Assembly (NCBI RefSeq): GCF_025449335.1
Contig: NZ_CP104883.1
Span: forward strand, 186,001-250,000
Direction: 5' to 3'
DNA from: Bartonella sp. HY328
Lineage (GTDB): Bacteria; Pseudomonadota; Alphaproteobacteria; Rhizobiales; Rhizobiaceae
DNA: 64,000 nucleotides
Each line of letters opens with the position of its first letter. Within the stretch, counting starts at the first letter, position 1. The notes under the pieces were generated by a model, which saw nothing but the letters and a program-made list of their open reading frames with translations, was not told the DNA's origin and did no database searches. This document shows, in pieces, positions 8,324 to 17,590 of the stretch. A program made the position numbers and the translations under genes.

Positions 8324-10633
8324 TTAGTTGATATTTACTTTTGCAGATTTAATTATGAACTCTAGCTCACTTAATAAAATAATTCGATTACCAATATCAA
8401 ATTCCAGATCTTGTGCTTTTATTCTAATTCTTCCATCATTTGTCATTAAAAAATGTGATCTTGCAAGTTCAATTTTAAATGTTTTATCGGCTGATATAGT
8501 AATATTTTGTCCAGCTTTTAAGTTACAGTCGATCTTTGATGAAGAAGTAATACTACCAGCAGAAGCTGTATCAATATTACCCTTTGAATTAATAGTCATG
8601 TTATTTTTTGACATTAATTTAAATGATGAATCAGAAGAGAAATTAATGGAACCTTGTGTTAAAATTGAAAAACTATTATTACTTCCTTCAAAGAATTTAT
8701 CATTATCAAGAAAGTCAGGCCTTTGTAAGTTATCCTCCCTTAAATCTAATAGATCAGTAGTTGATTTTTTTGAATTACCATATCCAATAATTATATTATA
8801 TGAACCTGCTACATACGCACTATAATCTTTACTTATATGTTTTATTTCATCTTTATCTATTTTTCTAATATTTGATCCTGAAATATTTTCTACTAAATTA
8901 TTTTTAATTCGCACCCCCATATCCTTTTGTGCATGAATGAATATTTCCTCTTGATCCTTTTCGTCTTCGAAACGTAATTCATTAAACCCATCACCCTTAT
9001 GGGTTTGAGATTTAATCGTCATACGTGTTTTATTCTCAGGCAAGGCGTAAGGTGGCATGTTCTGTGCATTATAAGTGCGGCCTGTCACAATTGGCTGATC
9101 GGGATCACCTTCCAAAAAGTCAACAATGACTTCTTGCCCAATACGAGGAATAGCAATATGCGCCCATTTAGCGCCTGCCCAGTTAGATGCCACCCTTATC
9201 CAACATGATGAATCTTCAGCTTTTGGGTCTTTGTGGCGGTCCCATGGGAAGTGGACTTTGACGCGGCCATATTGGTCGGTGTGGATTTCTTCACCCTCTG
9301 GCCCCACAACCGTTGCTATCTGTGGGCCGTCGATGAGTGGTTTCACTGTCTGCGGTGCGCGGTAAGGCAAATGCGATGGCTGCACGGCAAAAGCATTGGC
9401 ATAGACGGTGGCATTATCTGAACCATTGTTGTTGCCGGCAATGGCTAGCCCCATGCGGCGGTTTAAGCTCTGAGTGAGCAAGTTAGGGCTATGCGATGAG
9501 GTGGTACCGAAGCTAAGGCCTGACAGCATTGTACCATGCAAACCAGGTGCAACAATGCCGGTATCTGCCATACTTGCCCCTTGCGCATCCTCGCCCCATG
9601 CTTGCGGTTGCACGCCCTCATGACGAATGGTGAGGAGCCGCCATTTTTGGTTTAACCGATCATCTGGATGCTCAAACAAGGTAATACCATGACCGGTCAG
9701 CAAATGTGGCGCATTAGAAACACCATAGCCTAATGACGCATCAACACGCGTTGCTTCTAGCTTATAACGGGTGAAGGCTTTACCAGCACTATCCTTCTTA
9801 TAGCGACCTGGATAATCATAAAGCTCATAATCATGCTTTTCGCCATTGGGGTTTGCGGTCTTTTCCTTATGCTCCTGATTATAAACTGGGTTCTTGAAGG
9901 TATAATCGCGCTGCACAACGGTTGTGGCGCGCAATTTCTCACGATAAGAAAGCGATGAGCAGAATAGTCCCTTAACTGAGCCTGATGAGAGAGAATTATA
10001 TTCAATCTCTTTTAAGCCTGGGCAATCATGTAAAACATTGGGCTTATCGGAGATGATGAGCTTTAAAATTCCTTCCTTGTCATGCTCAAAGTAATAGAAA
10101 ATACCTTCTTCAGCCAAAATACGCTCAACAAAGCCAAGATGGCTTTCGCGATATTGCACGCAATATTCACGCGCATCATGACTACCTTCATCAATGTCCC
10201 ATGTGACATTTTCAATACCATGCTCTGAGAACAGTTCCTTAACAATATCGCCAACTTTTTTGGTCTGAAACACACGGCAATCAGACCCATGATCCAAACG
10301 ATAAAGGCTTGGCATAAGCACAAGACGATAGGCAGTACGGTGATGACCTCGGTCACCGCGCTCAGCTTCCACCACAACGCCGGAAAAGTGACGCAATGTT
10401 TCCATATATTTATGATGCACGGTTAAAGTGCCAGCACTATCAAGCAAGGCTTGCAAATCAATATTATCATCACTGCTTGACAGCATGACTTCAATCTTCG
10501 TCATGCCAAAGATTGCTTCATCGACCGCAAAGGCAGTGACGACAAAGGTATCATTAGGCGCTTCCTTCATCCAATAGCTAAAGGCAATATCTTGATCTTG
10601 AAATTGTTTTGGCAATATTGGCATAGCGCTCAT
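8324..10633 (-). CDS. tssI: VgrG / TssI spike protein, left copy
   Basis: 769 residues. Forms the trimeric needle tip that sits on the Hcp tube and carries PAAR and effectors. The N-terminal gp27-like part (about 1-370) and the gp5 OB-fold (GEEIHTDQYGRVKVHFPWDR, about 440-460, then GDPDQPIVTGRTYN) are typical. After about residue 560 comes a Ser/Asn-rich beta-helix tail. The first about 460 residues are nearly identical to the right-hand VgrG, then the two diverge, so the C-terminus probably specifies cargo. An SD (GGAGA) precedes the ATG. It lies downstream of hcp on the same strand. Confidence 0.95.
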   Translation of the reverse strand: MSAMPILPKQFQDQDIAFSYWMKEAPNDTFVVTAFAVDEAIFGMTKIEVMLSSSDDNIDLQALLDSAGTLTVHHKYMETLRHFSGVVVEAERGDRGHHRTAYRLVLMPSLYRLDHGSDCRVFQTKKVGDIVKELFSEHGIENVTWDIDEGSHDAREYCVQYRESHLGFVERILAEEGIFYYFEHDKEGILKLIISDKPNVLHDCPGLKEIEYNSLSSGSVKGLFCSSLSYREKLRATTVVQRDYTFKNPVYNQEHKEKTANPNGEKHDYELYDYPGRYKKDSAGKAFTRYKLEATRVDASLGYGVSNAPHLLTGHGITLFEHPDDRLNQKWRLLTIRHEGVQPQAWGEDAQGASMADTGIVAPGLHGTMLSGLSFGTTSSHSPNLLTQSLNRRMGLAIAGNNNGSDNATVYANAFAVQPSHLPYRAPQTVKPLIDGPQIATVVGPEGEEIHTDQYGRVKVHFPWDRHKDPKAEDSSCWIRVASNWAGAKWAHIAIPRIGQEVIVDFLEGDPDQPIVTGRTYNAQNMPPYALPENKTRMTIKSQTHKGDGFNELRFEDEKDQEEIFIHAQKDMGVRIKNNLVENISGSNIRKIDKDEIKHISKDYSAYVAGSYNIIIGYGNSKKSTTDLLDLREDNLQRPDFLDNDKFFEGSNNSFSILTQGSINFSSDSSFKLMSKNNMTINSKGNIDTASAGSITSSSKIDCNLKAGQNITISADKTFKIELARSHFLMTNDGRIRIKAQDLEFDIGNRIILLSELEFIIKSAKVNIN

Positions 10634-10808
10634 AGATATTCTCCGGATGATAAAGTAAAAGCAGGACTATTCAGAACTAGAAACAAGGCCCAAAGAGCCA
10701 AGTCTTCACTTCAATGAGGCAAAAAAATAAACACCGCCCCATTGTCTTTATTTAAAAAATATTATTTAATTTTATAAAGCCTTAAGCACATAGCTAATGG
10801 TTTAACAT

Positions 10809-10934
10809 CATCGGTATGGCTATGCCCCGCAAAGCCATACCGATGCTTGTTCCCTCATTCATAGCTCTGATCTTATCAATGAGGGAGGTGAGCAAAGTGA
10901 AGCGTTTATTTTTAAACCCCATATAAACGCTTCA
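10809..10934 (-). promoter_or_regulatory. Three consecutive hairpins between hcp and vgrG, left copy
   Basis: In hcp sense the order is TGAAGCGTTTA/TAAACGCTTCA (10898-10934), TCCCTCATT/AATGAGGGA (10851-10886), and CATCGGTATGG/CCATACCGATG (10809-10845). None has a strong U-tract. They are conserved in the right copy at 33584-33710. They may stabilise the hcp transcript end or limit read-through into vgrG, which would let Hcp be made in excess. Role inferred. Confidence 0.6.
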
Positions 10935-10950
10935 TTCCTTGCCTAATGGC

Positions 10951-11466
10951 TTAAACCTTAGGCGCACGCCAGTCGTCAGCACCTGAAGTACCAGCAACTG
11001 CATGTTCCCATTCAATCTTACGATAGCTGAGTGATACAGTTACCAACTGGGTAAAGTCTGCATTTTTTGCATCTTGGCAATGCGGCATGTTGCAATCAAT
11101 ATCAACAATGATCGCATCGGTAAGCTTGGTGGTGAAGAAATGCTCTTGCTTACCGGATGTATTGGTACGATACCATTTTACTTCACAAGTGCTGAGCATT
11201 TCACCTGAAGTAAGCGCATTGTAAAGCAAAGGTGTTGCTTTGCTCAAAGCTGCTGTGAACTTGAAAGGCTTATGGACGCGCTGACCTGAAGGCTGACCTG
11301 ACTGTGGATCACGAGGAATGGTTACAACATGGTCAATGGCCTGAACGAGGATTTCGTCTTCATGGCCTTCTTGCCAGATATTGCCGATTGAATCTTCAGA
11401 AGCTGCTCCTTGAGTGATTGGGCCCTGTGTTGTACCTTCGATTTTAATATAGGCTGGTGTTGGCAT
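10951..11466 (-). CDS. hcp: Hcp / TssD tube protein, left copy
   Basis: 171 residues, the ring-forming subunit of the inner T6SS tube. It begins MPTPAYIKIEGTTQGPITQGA and contains the typical RVHKPFKFTAALSKATPLLYNAL (about 64-85) and QLVTVSLSYRKIEWEH (about 141-156) blocks. Its protein sequence is identical to the copy encoded at 33052-33567 on the opposite strand. Upstream is a sigma54-type promoter with three palindromic sites; downstream are hairpins, then vgrG. Confidence 0.96.
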   Translation of the reverse strand: MPTPAYIKIEGTTQGPITQGAASEDSIGNIWQEGHEDEILVQAIDHVVTIPRDPQSGQPSGQRVHKPFKFTAALSKATPLLYNALTSGEMLSTCEVKWYRTNTSGKQEHFFTTKLTDAIIVDIDCNMPHCQDAKNADFTQLVTVSLSYRKIEWEHAVAGTSGADDWRAPKV

Positions 11467-11620
11467 TTCTTTATCCTTTTATATAAACAAACAAACTTAC
11501 ATTTTAAAAACTGACGGCACTTTACCCCCGATTGAGAGCTTAAAATGATGATAGCCAACAGTCCTGTGAGCAAAGAAAGTTCAAAAGAGAAATGAAAACC
11601 CTTGCCCACACCAAATACTA

Positions 11621-11636
11621 AGCAAGTTTCATGCCA
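11621..11636 (-). promoter_or_regulatory. Sigma54 (-24/-12) promoter of left hcp
   Basis: On the minus strand the sequence is TGGCATGAAACTTGCT, matching TGGCAC-N5-TTGCT with GG and GC ten bases apart. It lies about 155 bp before the hcp ATG. The same 16 bases occur before the right hcp. A sigma54 activator gene lies in the T6SS operon. Confidence 0.75.
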
Positions 11637-11735
11637 ACTCAGAGCAATAACAAAAATAAAATGATAAGAAATTGAAAGTAAAAATGAAAATAAATTTTAG
11701 CCCTCAAAACACAAAACATTAGAAAATACTAATAA

Positions 11736-11853
11736 CTGCAAAAAATTGCGGTACACTTTTGCTAAAATCAGATAAAAACGCACCTAACAAACGGAAAACA
11801 AACAGAAAAATACCGGACTGCAAAAAATTGCAGTCGACTGCAATTTCTTGCAG
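11736..11853. promoter_or_regulatory. Three CTGCAA-N4-TTGCAG palindromes upstream of left hcp
   Basis: Sites at 11736-11751 (one mismatch, CTGCAAAAAATTGCGG), 11818-11833 (CTGCAAAAAATTGCAG) and 11838-11853 (CTGCAATTTCTTGCAG). The last two are 20 bp apart, two helical turns. The nearest is 100 bp upstream of the -24 element, the normal place for enhancer sites of a sigma54 activator. Probably bound by the VasH-like regulator encoded at 18403 (inference). Confidence 0.65.
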
Positions 11854-12050
11854 TTATTAGTATATTAGTAATATTCTAATATAAGAAATACTTGATATAT
11901 ATCAAATTTTAAATCTTATTATAAATCATGAAGAAAAAATTTCATTCTTTTTTTAATATGGCACTAGAAATTATTAATTATTTTTTGTAATTTGCTTTTT
12001 TTCATGTTAGAAATTTATATTCTTATAAGTATATTTTAAAAGGCTAGAAA

Positions 12051-12296
12051 ATGTTTAAGCTAAATATATTTCTTTTAACTATTATGTCGATTTTTTGTTT
12101 AGTTTCTTGTTCTACGGTGGAAGAAAAAAATAAAAATCAATCGAGTCAAATTACAGAAGAGCCTTTTAGATCTGGAGAAAGAACTAATTATAATCCTGGA
12201 AATGGTGATTTTAACAAAACAAAAAACAAAACACGTTATTGCACATATCATGATGATGATGGCTTCGCTTATGAAGCGCCATGTGGTAAACCTTAA
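12051..12296 (+). CDS. Small putative lipoprotein
   Basis: 81 residues. A hydrophobic signal (residues 3-17) ends in the lipobox LVSC with Cys20, then a Ser/Asn/Lys-rich linker and a short C-terminal domain with two Cys (YCTYHDDDGFAYEAPCGKP). Presumably an outer-membrane or periplasmic lipoprotein. It lies between left hcp and tssA and points against the T6SS operon, so it has its own promoter. It is not TssJ, which is encoded at 24904. No family recognised. Confidence 0.65.
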   Translation: MFKLNIFLLTIMSIFCLVSCSTVEEKNKNQSSQITEEPFRSGERTNYNPGNGDFNKTKNKTRYCTYHDDDGFAYEAPCGKP

Positions 12297-12354
12297 ACTT
12301 AGTTTTACAATTTAAAATTATAATTTTTGATATTTTCAATTATATTTATATATA

Positions 12355-12389
12355 AATATTCCACTTTTAATAATTAAAGGTGGAATATT
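12355..12389. terminator. Hairpin between lipoprotein gene and tssA
   Basis: AATATTCCACTTT pairs with AAAGGTGGAATATT (one bulged G). It lies between the convergent ends of the lipoprotein gene and the T6SS operon, so it may end transcripts from both sides. The T-tract is weak. Confidence 0.4.
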
Positions 12390-12410
12390 AATTTAACAAA
12401 AATCTTTATT

Positions 12411-13922
12411 TTATGCTTTAGTTAGCTGTGTTATACGTGTAATTAAATCTGGTTCAAAGTCTTTGACGAGCAAGTTACTTATTTCATTTTGTAATCTATT
12501 GGCTTGAGACGACACAAGCTTTTGCATTCCCCATTCACTTAAACACTCGAGCATGAGCATTTCCCATAACGCATGGGAACGAGGAGTATCAGCAGCAGGT
12601 TCTGCATCTTCTAAGATTTTAATTGCTTCATTAACTTGACCGCTATTTGCTTTTTCTCGTGCAGCACGAATAATTGTTTGCAAATCGGCACCGATCATTT
12701 CATTATTATTGCCACCCGCCGATTTACGGGAGGTTTTAAAATCCTCGATCCATAATTTCGCGTCTTCTGAAATAAAGGGGGCGCCATTTGTAAACTGTAA
12801 TTTAAACAGCCAAGGTACAGTATTCACAAATTGTACGGTTTCTTGATAAATTGCATCTGCGGCTAATTTTCGTTCACAGACCGATGCTAAGCGATAGGCC
12901 AATAACTGGCCTTCAATCCAAAACGGTTGCAAATGGCAACTACGTTCCAATTTTTGTGCTATTTCGTGGTCTATTTGCTCTCGCTCTATAGCTATTTTAT
13001 ATTCATCAATGGCATTAGCCGATACTGGCATAATAACTGTTTTAACATCGTCCCTGCGTTTTAACTCGGGCGGATTATTAATACCATACCAGGTTGCAAA
13101 ACGCCGTAAACGATAGGACAAAGGATTAGAAATATCGACATTGAGTAAAAAATCCGCAACGATTGCCAGACTTTGCTTTAATGCGCGTTCATTTTTGCCA
13201 TCTAGCACCAAATTTTCAGGATGAATTTCAATATTAGGCTGATTGGTCGGACTTTTTTCTTTAACTTCAACGATAGGTTTGGGCTTAACAGGTTCCTTAA
13301 GCATCCGCTCTAAAGATGGTAATCCATTTTCATCATCGGCAATAGAAAGAGCCTCAATTTTATTTGCTAATGATAAAATTTTTAATTCTAAGTCATTATC
13401 TAATGACTTCAAGTAACCGGAAGTAGAGCGTAAACTTTGTGCTATAAGTAAAATTTGATCATTATTTAAACCGGTCCGCAAAGCAAAATCATATAATTGC
13501 TCAATTGCATCAACTATCTTGCGCATGACAGGTAAACGTTTTTTTGCAAGAGGAAAAGCGCTATCTCCCCAAAGATTAACAAACCTAGAAAAAATAGCTG
13601 CACCTAGTGTTGTAGGATCTTCGCATTTTTTTAAGCTCGATAGTGATTGCAAGATAAATAATATGAGGCGAAAATCTTTAGCCTCGGTTTTTAATAGCAA
13701 TTCACATTGATCGCACACCCATTCCCAACGAATAGTGGAATGATTTAATGTTCCACGCTTCATCATCTCGGTATCTATTTCATCATAGATATCATTATCA
13801 TCAATTATCACACCTATAGGTGGCTCTTTCGTTATTGAGGCACCTATAGCGAGGAAAAGTGGATTTGTATTAATCCAGTCAAAACTGGTTATTCCACTTT
13901 TGGGAAAGGTATCAGCACTCAT
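12411..13922 (-). CDS. tssA: TssA, T6SS sheath-assembly protein (ImpA N-terminal family)
   Basis: 503 residues. The N-terminal ImpA domain (about 17-150) contains NPLFLAIGASI and the conserved WEWVCDQCELLL region. A long helical middle and a C-terminal domain rich in short helices (about 400-503) follow. TssA primes baseplate and sheath/tube polymerisation. It is the last gene of the operon; its start overlaps the tssM stop by one base. In V. cholerae the equivalent VasJ precedes VasK (TssM); here the two are swapped. Confidence 0.9.
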   Translation of the reverse strand: MSADTFPKSGITSFDWINTNPLFLAIGASITKEPPIGVIIDDNDIYDEIDTEMMKRGTLNHSTIRWEWVCDQCELLLKTEAKDFRLILFILQSLSSLKKCEDPTTLGAAIFSRFVNLWGDSAFPLAKKRLPVMRKIVDAIEQLYDFALRTGLNNDQILLIAQSLRSTSGYLKSLDNDLELKILSLANKIEALSIADDENGLPSLERMLKEPVKPKPIVEVKEKSPTNQPNIEIHPENLVLDGKNERALKQSLAIVADFLLNVDISNPLSYRLRRFATWYGINNPPELKRRDDVKTVIMPVSANAIDEYKIAIEREQIDHEIAQKLERSCHLQPFWIEGQLLAYRLASVCERKLAADAIYQETVQFVNTVPWLFKLQFTNGAPFISEDAKLWIEDFKTSRKSAGGNNNEMIGADLQTIIRAAREKANSGQVNEAIKILEDAEPAADTPRSHALWEMLMLECLSEWGMQKLVSSQANRLQNEISNLLVKDFEPDLITRITQLTKA

Positions 13923-16900
13923 TATAATTGCTCTGGAAGTTTAAGGGATGTCAATGGTTTAAGAACAAAGGGGTTCTTATCAGTGGCTGACATCCTTATT
14001 TTGTATTTTACTTGTCCATTTCCAACATTAAAGACCAATTCCGCGCTATCAGGAAGGACATTAGCGACTTGCGCTCTGTCAAAAAGCCTGAAGCTTGACC
14101 ATAATCCAGAATAAGTTATAGACCCACTATTGCCTGCAGATAGTTGGCTAATATCTTGATTGCTGGATAACGCATTTGGCCATAAAATACTGATTGGTCG
14201 CGAAGGACCATGACTATAGGGTACAAGTTGTCCTTCAATATTGAGAACACTGCGTGATATATTTCCGCTCATTGATACTGGTTCAACCGAATAACGCAAT
14301 GTTGGAATGCCATCTGCGTTAAAGAAGATATCACGAACTGCCCGAACTTTGGCAATTTGTGCAATAAAGTTTTCACTTACACTTAGGCTTTGTCCATCAA
14401 TCATAATCGGCGTGCCATTATTGGGATTGATAAATGTTTTCAAATGATCATTAAAAAATTTATCAAATTGCCCTTCAGGGCCAAAGAATTTTTGAAACTC
14501 AGCGAGGGATACTTCTTCTTTACTATTTATATTGAATGGATATCGCCCAGCTAGTTCAACATTAAATGTGCGATAAACGCTGTTTTGCCAAACCGATTGT
14601 AAGTCTTTTTTTGCTGCATCAAGAATAACTTTCCAGCTATTATCTGCAATTTGAGCATAAAATTTATCAAATGGCTTTGGCATATTTGTACCGGTGCGCC
14701 GAATAACAAATATTGGGTCATCGCCTTGTAACTTCGCTCTCTCTTGTGCTTTTTCTAAGGCAACTGGCTTACTTGACTGTTGGCCTGCCAAGATTGCACG
14801 CATATATGCCTCTAACCCAGAAAGCGAGGCCATCATTTCTTCTAAAGGCGGTGTTTGTCCTTCCTTGGCAGTAACCAAAGCTGACAGATCTGCAAATGCA
14901 CGAGTAATGCGTAAAGCATGCTCGCGATTTTTATCAAATAAAATTTGCGTTTGAGGTTGATCGGCATTTACTTGTGTTGGTTCAGCTGAATAAATTTCTG
15001 TCTCTGATTTAATCAAGTTAAGCAATCGCCCAAATGGTGCAGAGGGACCATTGATTTCCGATAAAACGCGTCCTGCATCATCAATATTTCTAAAGTCTGA
15101 AATATTCAGATTATTAATCATATTGGTCCAGTAATTAATATAGTCTGTTGCATAGGCATGACGTATTTTTTCAATAAAGGCTTGTAAATCTTCTTCAGAA
15201 TATCTTATGTCTTTGCGTTCACCCGTAACCCAAGCGTCTTCAACTGCAATAACCGATAGATCTTGGCTTTTGGGAACAAAAAAGTCCAAAAACCCACGTT
15301 TTGTATAAAAATAAGGAACGGTCACATCATGTGATAAAACTTCGCCATTATCTGCCTGCTTAAAAACAATATCAAAACTTGGACCTATTGCATTTCTTAA
15401 ACTTAAACCATTAGGAACTTGGCGTTGCGCTAAAGTTTTTAAGTTACGATAAAGACGTACATCACGAGGTACTTCACGCAAAGCTAGCTGAGTTTTTGTT
15501 ACAAGCTGCTGATCAAGTGGGGCTGCAATATGATTGGTTGAAAGCGCATAATTTAAATGACGTGCAAGCCCAGCTTGGACATCATTTTCTCCTTCAAAAC
15601 GTTTTTGCCAGTCTTTTTGTAACCAAGCGATAACAGCTTTTTTGCCGATCGACATGGTATCATCACTGGAATCCAATTCTTTACGCCTTTGAATATCACC
15701 AAGTAATAAATATACTCTCAAAGCATCAAGACGTTCATCACTATTATAAGTTTGTGGATCTTCACCAAGCCTGATGATTTCAGCTTTTACTTTATCTGCA
15801 ATGCTGGGCATAAACCGGTCACGTAACAAATCCTCATAGGCTTTATTAACTTCTGGACCAACTCTACCACCTTGATAGAGAGCTGCGAAACGACGGACCT
15901 CGCTTTTATCCTGCCAATTTGGAAACTCGCTATTAGCCGCAGATATCGCATTTAACGCCGATAAAAATTGTGCTTCACTTCCAGAAATATCAGCATATCG
16001 GGGTAAATTTATAAAATTTTGACTGGCTTTTAAAACATTATTTGCACGAGCAATATTATCTTTGCTTGTTTCTGCTAAAATAAAACCAAAAATCAAAATT
16101 CCTATTGAACTGGCTAAAATGGTAGCGCGCAGAACAAATCTTTTGTGTTTTTCAACTGTTTGATTGTCACCAGCAAGTCCTGCTTCTCTGAATATAACAT
16201 TTGTAAAAAGTTTAGACGTAAAATAAGGTGTGCTATTGCCTGAATAAGCCGGCATGACAGGTGACGTCATATGGTAATCATTTGAAATTTTAGTTAGGAG
16301 AGCATTAAACGGCGCGCCCTCTTGAACGGTTGAGGTAAAATAAATACCACGCACCATTGGAGGAGTAGAAAACCTATCAGACAAAAGCGCTTTTCTAAAG
16401 AATTCTGCCACAATCGGGCCTGAAGCTGCAAACTCCCGTAAAAAAGTATAAATGTTCTTACGAATTTCTGTTTCTTTTTGATTATTGACCCGATCAATTA
16501 AATCATCATTGGCCTCAGTTAAAAACTTTGCAAATTCTTTTTCAAAATTTTCTACCCATTCGTCCGCTTGTAATTCATCGAATACAGAAAAGGAAAAGCC
16601 AAAAGGCTCTTGCCGCTCCGCTTTGGTTAATTGAGCAAAATAATCTCTAAAGCCTGCTAGGCGGTCAAGCTTGGTCATAACAACATGTACGGTAAAGCGT
16701 GTGCCAAGTTTTTCAGCAATTTCGACAAGTCGTGCATGAATATTCATTGACATTACATTACGCGCGTCGGCATCCATACGGATAACATCGACAACATCAA
16801 AGGTTAGAACTACGCCATTAATAGGTCTACGCGGTCTAACGCTATTTAAAAGGTCTGTAAAAGCGTTCCATAAGCGTTTACGACTATCTTTCACTGTAGT

Positions 16901-17575
16901 GCGGACCACTGGAATATTAGGATCTATTTCATCACTATCAAGACCGTCAAATGAAATCGGCGTTGTCATGTCAAGCCAAGAACCAGGAATATCAAACAGA
17001 ACACTTTCACGCGTTACCCAATATTGAGGTAATTCATCACTCACGGTTTTATTTATGTGACCTTGCTTTAGCTCATGGGTGAGTGGAAAATTTAAATCAG
17101 AATCTTGAATTAATGTTGTTTTTCCTGATGCCGTTGGACCGATAATCAGATACCAAGGCATAGCATAAAGCGTTCGCGCTCCCTTATCCTTCCCCATCCA
17201 CTTATCTTTAATAGTTTTCATTGTCATAAGAAATGAGGAGTTCAAGATAGCAATTAGCTCACTGACAGGATCACGAGGTTTTATTTCTTCCTCAACCTGT
17301 TTTTTGGGTTTTTTCTTAGCGGCGGCTCTAGCAAGAAAATAATTATTCAATCCCCACAGAATAATGAGAACACCAATAACAATGATACGATTAGCAACCG
17401 GCTTTAATGGGGTATATTCAAGATATTGAAAACCCGGCCCATAGAACCAAACCAAACATGCCAAGACAATCAGAATAATAGTACTGATAAATAGACCCGA
17501 ACCAAAACCGCGAGCAATCATACGAAAAGTGCTGCTAAGACGACTAAGGAGTGAAGTACCACCGAAATTTTGCAT
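13922..17575 (-). CDS. tssM: TssM (IcmF/VasK), T6SS membrane-complex ATP-binding protein
   Basis: 1217 residues, a usual length. Two transmembrane helices near residues 28-46 and 63-81 are followed by a cytoplasmic P-loop domain with Walker A GPTASGKTT at 146-154. A third transmembrane helix near residue 475 (RATILASSIGILIFGFILAE) leads into a large periplasmic part that binds TssJ and spans the envelope. TssM forms the trans-envelope channel with TssL and TssJ. The Walker A is intact, unlike in some TssM proteins. It is followed by tssA with no gap. Confidence 0.96.
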   Translation of the reverse strand: MQNFGGTSLLSRLSSTFRMIARGFGSGLFISTIILIVLACLVWFYGPGFQYLEYTPLKPVANRIIVIGVLIILWGLNNYFLARAAAKKKPKKQVEEEIKPRDPVSELIAILNSSFLMTMKTIKDKWMGKDKGARTLYAMPWYLIIGPTASGKTTLIQDSDLNFPLTHELKQGHINKTVSDELPQYWVTRESVLFDIPGSWLDMTTPISFDGLDSDEIDPNIPVVRTTVKDSRKRLWNAFTDLLNSVRPRRPINGVVLTFDVVDVIRMDADARNVMSMNIHARLVEIAEKLGTRFTVHVVMTKLDRLAGFRDYFAQLTKAERQEPFGFSFSVFDELQADEWVENFEKEFAKFLTEANDDLIDRVNNQKETEIRKNIYTFLREFAASGPIVAEFFRKALLSDRFSTPPMVRGIYFTSTVQEGAPFNALLTKISNDYHMTSPVMPAYSGNSTPYFTSKLFTNVIFREAGLAGDNQTVEKHKRFVLRATILASSIGILIFGFILAETSKDNIARANNVLKASQNFINLPRYADISGSEAQFLSALNAISAANSEFPNWQDKSEVRRFAALYQGGRVGPEVNKAYEDLLRDRFMPSIADKVKAEIIRLGEDPQTYNSDERLDALRVYLLLGDIQRRKELDSSDDTMSIGKKAVIAWLQKDWQKRFEGENDVQAGLARHLNYALSTNHIAAPLDQQLVTKTQLALREVPRDVRLYRNLKTLAQRQVPNGLSLRNAIGPSFDIVFKQADNGEVLSHDVTVPYFYTKRGFLDFFVPKSQDLSVIAVEDAWVTGERKDIRYSEEDLQAFIEKIRHAYATDYINYWTNMINNLNISDFRNIDDAGRVLSEINGPSAPFGRLLNLIKSETEIYSAEPTQVNADQPQTQILFDKNREHALRITRAFADLSALVTAKEGQTPPLEEMMASLSGLEAYMRAILAGQQSSKPVALEKAQERAKLQGDDPIFVIRRTGTNMPKPFDKFYAQIADNSWKVILDAAKKDLQSVWQNSVYRTFNVELAGRYPFNINSKEEVSLAEFQKFFGPEGQFDKFFNDHLKTFINPNNGTPIMIDGQSLSVSENFIAQIAKVRAVRDIFFNADGIPTLRYSVEPVSMSGNISRSVLNIEGQLVPYSHGPSRPISILWPNALSSNQDISQLSAGNSGSITYSGLWSSFRLFDRAQVANVLPDSAELVFNVGNGQVKYKIRMSATDKNPFVLKPLTSLKLPEQL

Positions 17576-17590
17576 AATTAATCTACTCCC

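Noticed and set aside
8328..8825. 165-residue frame antisense to the VgrG tail
   Set aside because: It lies wholly inside vgrG in another frame, with no ribosome-binding site and no family pattern.
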